From contig NC_085133.1 of the NCBI RefSeq assembly GCF_030269925.1, positions 9,382,001-9,446,000 on the forward strand: a stretch of DNA of 64,000 nucleotides, in the 5' to 3' direction. Positions within the stretch are counted from its first letter, which is position 1. Every line of letters begins with the position of its first letter. Origin of the DNA: Bombyx mori (taxonomy: Eukaryota > Arthropoda > Insecta > Lepidoptera > Bombycidae). The position numbers were made by a program, and so were the translations under genes. Of this stretch, positions 32,801 to 41,800 are shown in pieces. Under the pieces are notes generated by a model. It was given only the letters and a program-made list of their open reading frames with translations. It was not told the DNA's origin and searched no databases.

Positions 32801-35800
32801 TAAGACGCCAGCTTTATCAAGTCCGTTAGATGTCGACGAGTTCCCACTGCTGGCGGAGTAGTCCTAGTAGAGAATAGCCTAGAAGTTCTTTGATGATGAT
32901 CTTGGGCGACGGTGACTGGTAATCCGTATGCTTGGGGCACTAAAAAGTGCTCACGGCTCTAGTCCCTTCGCATTGAAGGCTATATGTATGCCGTTAGCTT
33001 TGGATATGTATAATGAATGAATAAACAATAAAATATTTAATTGCGTTTTCTGTGATATAATAAGAAAGCAACATAACCAACATTTCAAGCCCTTAATCTC
33101 TTTTAAAATTTATATTTTAAACACTAATAATGAAATCCTATACAATATAAAATATATATCTCTCTTTTTAACCGACTTCAAAAAAGGAGGAGGTTCTCAA
33201 TTCTCCTGTATGTTTTTTTTATGTTTGTTACTTCATAACTTTTGACTGGGTGTATAGATTTTGATGATTCTTTTTTTATTAGAAAGCTGATGCTTTCCGT
33301 GAGGTTTCCGTGATTTCAATATAGTCCAGTTCTGATAATGGTATCCATGAGAAAACCATATAAGTCTTAAATTTGCATTAAGTACGTGCGCGACAAATAG
33401 ATGAATAACTCAGTAACTTAATATCACCCCAACCTATTTCGATGATTATTATTTTTAGTGTATATTCATTTGTTTTGGAATATCTTATTTTTCTATTTGA
33501 AGTCGGTTTTTGTTAAAGCATGTCTATTTACAATTATCACTGAATGATAGGTGAGTGATTCCGTCTAAGAAAATTATTTTTTTAAAACTTAAGAGTTTTA
33601 AAGGTTTTTAAATGATAAAATTTATTCTTTAAATATTATGTATAATAATATGACGTCTAGTAAGAGGACCGCGCGCTCTCTGTCATACAATCAAGGAAAT
33701 ACTCACTTATGTCCGGTAGTCATGTCCTTCAGTTCTTGCTTCTGTTCAGTCTCGTATTTCCGATGAAGCTCACGCACGTGCTCTTGCCTTATGAGCTTCT
33801 TCAGGGCTTCGAATCTGTTGAGATATGACAATAATTTAGATATTACAATAAAATGCGGACAGGCAGTTGGCAGCGGCTTGGCTCTGCCCCTGGAATTGCT
33901 GAAAGCCATGGGCGACGGTAACCACTCACCATCAGGTGGGCCGTGTGTTCGTCTGCCTGCACGGGCAATAAAATAAAATAGTTAGGTCATGTTGTTTACT
34001 GGTGGTAGGACGTCTTGTGAGCACACTGGGTGCAGTCTAAGCAGTGATGTCTTTCAGTTTGAAGGGTGGAGTAGTCCTTGCACTGTAAAAACTCAGACCT
34101 TAAAACTTGTCTCAAGGTAGGTGGCGGCATTTACATTGTACCTATTTATGGTCTTTAGTACCCACTTGACACAAGTTTCACCACGCGTCCACCAATCTAA
34201 GCAATAAAAAAATTACTATCGATAACTTTTTTGCGAGCTTAGAAAATTATTTATCACATTTTTTAATAAAATTCATTTCAAACGTCCTTTAGCTAATTCG
34301 AAATTTTTTATTTTTATTTTATCCAGTCTTTAATATCCATTGAGCACAAAGTACTCACTGAAAGCAGTACGATAAAGGCCCACAGCGTGTGCTTAAGTCT
34401 ATTGAAGCGAAGTGTTCCTTGTATTTGAGGAAGAGACTAAGCTGACAGTAGATTCTTCTAAGTCAATGAATTCTGTGACGTCATTGCCTGCCTATTTCGG
34501 TTGTGGGTCTTAGAGAGTGCACATTTTGAAAATTAAAATCCATAGGAATTCAACGTAGCGTGTTATTACACATTGGACCGAGCGACCTTCGCTACGATCG
34601 TTCGCATTCGTTCGAAATGTTTTCTTCGTAATAAAAGTCTTTAAAAAATAATTGTCTCTGATTTACTCTCCAGAATCTTATACCTTTAAACGAGCGATTC
34701 TGATCTATATAATTTGAATCTCGGAAACGGCTCCAACGATTTTCATAAAATTTAGTATACAGGGGATTTCGGGGGCGATAAATCGGTCTAGCTACGATTT
34801 ACTTTCAGAAAATGTTGTTTTTTTCGTGTTTTCAATAATCAACTTTATGACTCTTCCCGACATCTATTGGCGAATAATAATACTATTTTTCTTAATTGAG
34901 AGAAACTAACTGCTTTAAAGAAACAATAAAAAGGCCTTATAAAAAAAAAAAACCGAGTAAAGCTCGGTCATCATCTAGTACTCATTAGTCCAGGGTAAAT
35001 CGACAGTGTCGTTCTGAATGTAGACCCTTTGCATAAGTCGTCCGTAAATACTGGCTTCTCGTCGCTTACCATACATGTTTTTGATTCTAGATAATTCTAG
35101 AAACAGCGTTCGAACGATTCCAAAACATTCAAAACAAGGTCTTAAAATTAAAGATCTTTCTCTACGTCTATGCCGAAAACTTATAATGGCGTTACTGTCT
35201 TTACAACGTCTAAATACACAATAAATTATCTATCATAGGTCATATATTCCACGACGTATATTTTGATTTTCCACGAATTTAACTGTTATTTTTCAGAACC
35301 TTGTTAGCTAGGTGAAATTGCATTAATCTAGTTTTTATATTTATTCCTTTGTATACTTATTACTGCCTTATTTTTATTTGAAGAAATTATCAATTGTTAC
35401 AATGTTACCTGTACGTGTAATTAAGGTGACCTTAATCATGTATCTTCTTGTCGATTCATTGATATTCTGATCACTTTGTTGGTACAACATAATATCTAGT
35501 TAATGTAGATTCTCTACAGCAAATACCCCCCAAATTCAATTTACTAATATCGTTCCTAAATAAGGGATTGCTACTAATTAAATAAACAAATTGGAGTTAT
35601 CTCTCTGTTAAACATTAAATATTTATTTAATTTGTATACCTGTCGCGCTGTGGTGGCACCATGTATGTATGTCCCCCACGGGGACGAGAAGGTCCGGGGT
35701 ACCTCAGGATCTTTCCAGAAGTGTGCGGAACATTCAGCATTCCGAACATCTGCAAGTGAATGGAAATAACCCATAGATTTTGAAGCGATTTTGATTTCGA

Positions 35801-38800
35801 TTTTGAACTCGACGTGGCCTAAAGGATAAAGACGTCCTGCATTCGTGTGGAACAATGCATCGGTGTTCGAATCTCAGGCGGGTACCAATTTTTCTAATAA
35901 AATACGAACTCAAATTTTATTTTTATTTTTATTGCTTAGATTGTTGGACGAGCTCACAGCCCACCTGGTGTTAAGTGGTTACTGGAGCCCATGGACATCG
36001 TAAATGCGCCACCCACCTTGAGATATAAGTTCTAAGATCTCAGTATAGTTACAACGGCTGCCCCACCCTTCAAACTAGAGATGAAACGGATAGCGGTTTG
36101 GCCGGATACCGGATACCGAATATTCGGCAAGCTACGAGGCCGGAGCGCCGGATATTCGGCCCTCTCGGAAATATTCGTGCGCGTTCGGGTGTTGTCGCAC
36201 GTGAGCGGAGATCGCGACGACTCGGGAGCGTTCGAGTGTTTGCGCCTGTCAATTTGTTTTTGTTTATGCGCGTCGTTGTGGTTTTGAATGAAAGAAGATG
36301 AAACTGGATCTAAATTCACACGTGAAGCTCATGACACTTTTTGGTACTGTTTCAATGAAGTGACAAAGGATAATATTAGTGATTTTCGCGATCAAGAAAA
36401 ACAAATACAAATACTGAATTTACTATCCGGTATCCGGCCGTATAGTAAAACCATGGCCGGATAGGCCGGATACCGGATAGTTACCGGATATCCGTTTCAT
36501 CTCTACTTCAAACCGAAACGCATTACTGCTTCACGGCAGAAACAGGCAGGGCGGTGGTACCTACCCGCGCGGACTCACAAGAGGTCCTACCACCAGTAAT
36601 TACGCAAATTATAATTTTGCGGGTATGATTTTTAGTACACAATGTTATTTCTTCACTGTGGAAGTCAATCGTGAACATTTGTTGAGTACGTAATTCATTA
36701 GAAAAATTGGTACCCGCCTGGGATTCGAACACCGGTGCATCGCTCGACACGAATGCACCGGACGTCTTATCCCTTAGACCACGACGACTTCAAAAATGTT
36801 GACGATTGACTTCCACGGTGAAGGAATAACATCGTGTAATAAAAATCAAACGCGCAAAATTATAATTTGCGTAATTACTGGTGGTAGGACCTCTTGTGAG
36901 TCCGCGCGGGTAGGTGCCACCGCCCTGCCTATTTCTGCTGTGAAGCAGTAATGCGTTTCGGTCTGAAGGGTAGGGCAGCCGTTGTAACTATACTTGAGAT
37001 CTTAGAACTGATATCTCAAGGTGGGTGGCGCATTTACGTCGTAGATGTCTATGGACTCCAGTAACCACTTAACACCAGGTGGGCTGTGAGCTCGTCCACC
37101 AATACACGGAATAAAAAAAAAATTGTGGCACACATAGTCCTGTATCACTTTTGAAATGCGATTTTACAGCGGCAACCTATCAGCTTAATACCACCGCTTA
37201 TATGTCACCGGTGACCTGAAGTAATTATGTCAATTCTGTCTTCAACCTTCTTAGTAAGGCGACAGAATATCTAGTAGACTCTGGAAGACTCGAATCCGAA
37301 GATACTGAGAATGAATCTATTTCAAAAACAGTCCTAAAAGACTGAAACATACAATAAAAACAAAAGAAAGCAAAGTTAGGCAATCCAGGACTCGCCGGGG
37401 CGCCACCCTGGGACCTGGAGGCGCTCGCTGCTGATTACAGGTGGCGTAGCGACCTTCGCTCTAGGAGGGAAGGGCCCCTGGCGAAGGTGTAATTAGAGCG
37501 CGGAGGCTCCAATCTCCGAGGTCTGTGCTGGAGGCGTGGTCTCGCCGTTTGGCGGACCCGTCGGCCGGCCTCCGTGCCGTCGAGGCGGTCCGCCCGGTTC
37601 TCGCGGACTGGGTGGGCCGCGACCGGGGTCGTCTCACTTTCCGGCTGACACAAGTGTTGACCGGCCACGGATGTTTCGGCCGGTACCTTCACAAAATAGC
37701 CGGAAGCGAACCGACGGCACAGTGCCACCTTTGCGCAGACCACGACGAGGAAGACACAGCGGAACACACACTGGCGCGTTGCTCTGGATTCGACGAGCAA
37801 CGCGCCGCCCTCGTCGCGGTCATAGGAGAGGACCTCTCGCTGCCGTACGTCGTAGCTACGATGCTCGGCAGCGACGCGTCCTGGAAGGCGATGCTCGACT
37901 TCTGTGAGTCCACCATATCGCAGAAGGAGGCGGCGGAACGAGAGAGGGAGAGCTCATCCCTTTCCGCACCGATCCGTCGTCCTCGAGCCGGGGGCCGGAG
38001 GAGGGATTACGCCCGCACATCCCGGCCCCTGTAGGTGGCGGCTTCCCCCCGGTAAAGGTCAAGAGGCGACCTGAGGGGGTAGAGGCCGCGCGGCGCGCTA
38101 CCAGCACTCTAGCGCGCCGCCAAGGAGAAATATCATAATCCTGATAAAAGAACAACCGGTTGGCGGTGTATCGCGTCCCGACCCGGCAGGTTGGTTTTGG
38201 TCCAGCGGGATATTCCGGGACACCAGCGGCACAATCTGGGCGGCCTGACGGGCTGCCGTACCGGGGCGGCCGACGTTTCAGAGCCTTCGATTTGCCTTGT
38301 TGACTGCGGTAACCCCCTTACCTCATCCGGGTTCTGACCTCGGAGGGGATCGGACGCTTGGGCGAAGAGTGCAGGGGAGTCGTTTAGTGGGTAGGGCACT
38401 GAAAACATCCTTGGGTCTGCGGTCGCGCAGTCGCAGACCAGTCCCACATACCCCGCGGGCCCCTCGTAGCGCTGAGACCTCGTAGGAGGTTCGGACCCCG
38501 GCCCGAAAAAAAAAGGCGCCTTAGTAACAGTAATCGACATGATTACTGTGCGCCGCGTAGGGCACCGGTGACTTAGGCGGTGCTTAGCTTAAAATATAAA
38601 AAAAAATGTAGAAAAAGTTCTGCTACGGAACCTAATACAGCACTTCTAGGGAATACAACGAAATGAAAATACACGTAAAATTAAAATAACCACAACTTGA
38701 CTCGATTGATGCACGAAATTCTCGAAGATTCATAAAGAATGTCTCAAAACTTTTTTAATAAGTCTCTACGAAAACCTTCGAAGGCTTTTTTCTTAGAAAA

Positions 38801-41800
38801 CTTCTACTTCGAATAGAATCTTCACAAAATTCAAAGGGATCGCACGGTAGGATTAATTGTACAAAAATATCATTATTGTATTTTATTTGAGCAATAGTTA
38901 AAAATAGAGCAGTATAACGATAATAGTACCACCCACCATCAGATTACGATCTTGATGGTAGCATGTCCTACGTGAACGGAGAGATATGATACGATACATT
39001 GCGTAGATGTCAAAATATATGTAAAATAGCATATTATGCAGAACACGATGTTCACGCATGGGTGTAGACCGATAGATGGTGGGATTTCGGATCTTTGTGT
39101 GCTATAAATCGAAGATACCGCAGGCTGAACTGTAAGGTATCAGTTAAGAAGAATTTATCGTTTATACCAAGGTTGTTCAATGCACGATTCTGATATTTTT
39201 GGCGACGATCTTTCTTTCGTTTCTGATTTATGAGATTAGACAGCTTTGCTCGTATTTTTTTATTGCCTGTGTGGGCAAACGAACGTAAGATCCACGTGAT
39301 GGTGAGTGGTTACCGTCGCTCATGGATGTCGGCAATGCCAGGAGCACAGCCAAGCCGCTGCCTACCGCTAAAAAATCGTGAGCCTTACTTTATTGCCGCA
39401 GCTAAAAATAGTAGGTACACTACACCGAACTTAGCGGTGCCTAAACAAAGTTGAAACCCCACTACTTAAAGCTGGCCGTCAAAAAAACGAGTGAAGCCGT
39501 ACAAAAGCGAGAAATTTCTTAATAACCGATCGACGTAAATTTGTGTTAAAAATAATAAAAACTCCATCGTAACTTCGAGAATTGCCGGAAAATTTTTGAG
39601 TCGCCAAACAAGAAGTCTTAGAACTTTGATCCGTGCCTTGTTAATTAAAAAAATTGTGTGTTGCCTAACGTTTGCCTTCCAAATACAAGTAAAGAATATT
39701 CATTTAGATTTTATTATTTTTTTGGCCTATGCCAAAAGTAACTATTTACTCGTATGTGCGTAAGTGGACAGTGCACCCAAAAGGCCGGCCGTGAACAGAA
39801 CTTGAACACGATAAAGTTGATGAAACACGAGGAAAAATGGGGTAAAACAGTTATAAATCAAAGATACATGATGAAAGATACATGAGATAGAAGCTGAAGT
39901 TTGGAAACAACATGGATCAAAGTATGAATTTAAATTGAGAAACAGCATGATCTGAAGCAGAGAAAATTGGGACCGAGCGCTTTGGAAGACCTTCGAAGAG
40001 ACCACTGTTTAAAGGAACAGATGTAGGACAATGATGAATCATATTGATTATACGGTCATTATTCCAATAGTTGTGTCACTGCAGAGTTCGATAGCAAAAA
40101 GCATCTATCAATAACTAAAGAAGCTTTCGCTATCCTACTGAGATTTACAATTCAGTTGATCGGTTGATCAACTGAATTGTAAAGGCTATACGACCGGTCT
40201 TCGGAGACTGGGTGAAATGCAACCAAGGTGGGGCAAAGGTACTCAAACGAGTTGCAAGCAATATCGAAATTGTATTATTGGGCGATTGAACTTACCTCAT
40301 CGTAATCCGGGGTGCGAACGACGTTGGGGGGAGCTTTCGTAACAACTCTGCCGTAAGCTTCGCGAGGCATCGTCGGGTACTGGTAGCGGAACCTGCCAAT
40401 CAAACAGCATAACATTTCTTGAAGCTAGTGCCATTTTTTTTTTAACAATCACGCCACCTTAACTGGTCCCGTGATAAGTTTGTAAAGAGCTTGTGTTACA
40501 GGTACCAGATAACGGATATAAATGTAAGATTTTGATTATACACATACATATATTTAATATACATCCATAACCCTGGAAAAGACGTTTATATTTATCATAC
40601 AAATATCTTTCCTTGTCGGGATTCGAACCCGCGACCCCCTTGTGTAGTGACCATGTCACTTACCACTACACCAGACGGCCGTTCATTCCATTAGATCGGA
40701 GATAAACTTTCTACTTTCAAATTTAATATTGTACCTTGTTCCAATTGTATTATGTATGTAGTATTATTAATCTTGCTTTGAAATGGAAATTGGAGCTCAC
40801 ATACATCACAACATGGATGTAGATACATACAAGGTCCAAGTCTCCAAGATGCAGACTTACATTAAGGCCTACCTAGTACCAGTTAAAGTTGAAGGCCCGA
40901 GCGATTTTTGCAAAAAGCAGATCCGATTATCTGATATCGGGTATTTCAACTTGACACATGATATTGTATCCATCTAGCGCGAGTTGTGTAATCTATTGGA
41001 ATAACTTTTATTATGTCCTCGAAATTCGAACTATTGCTTCTCGACCGAAACAATGGTACTCCCTCGGGATTACAATATGCTCGACAACCTATTTTTTTTA
41101 TTTTTTTTTATGATTGAAGGATTACTGGTGGCCCGGAGGCCTTTCCAGTTTCACCAGGACAGGTGGGCGAGCAAAGGCTCAGCCAGGAGGGGTGGGATTT
41201 GCTAACAGCTACCCGAGCGCCTCCGAAGGAGACCTAACAGCTCAAGAGCAGCTGTTTCGCGAATGAATCTACTACCGGATCGGAATCGCGACCCGCTGAG
41301 AAGATCCGGCGAGAAACTCAGCGAGCTGATTCATGGGTTAGGTTGCACGGCGAACTCTTTGTCGAGTTCGACGAGTACGGTTACCGAGGTCCCTAAGCCT
41401 GCTCCTAGAGCTGAAGGCGTCTAGTGCGAAGGTTATTGGATCTGATGGATCCGTAAGGACGTGTCTAGGGCGTCGACGGTGACTGGCTCCTGCATGATCA
41501 GGATTCGGGGAGTAGTCAGCGGCGGCTACGATAAGGCGATTATCATGACGCATAGCCTTATCGAAGTACCGTTCCGACGCTGACTTCATGTATTTCTGTA
41601 TAGATTCGAGGCCCAGGTCGTCGTGTAGGTCAACGTTCCTCACGAACCACGGAGCTCCGACGGCTAACCTGCAAAAGCGGGATTGTAGAGATTGAAGGGT
41701 GTCTATGTGCGTGCGGGCCGCGTGAGCGAACACCACACTCGCGTAAGTCATGACGGGCCTTATGCAAGTTTTGTAAAGTGTCACCTTGTTCCGAAGGGAC

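Noticed and set aside
37525..38034. 169-codon ORF as a host zinc-knuckle gene
   Set aside because: The sequence is the C-terminus of an R1-clade LINE followed by its 3' untranslated region and poly-A.
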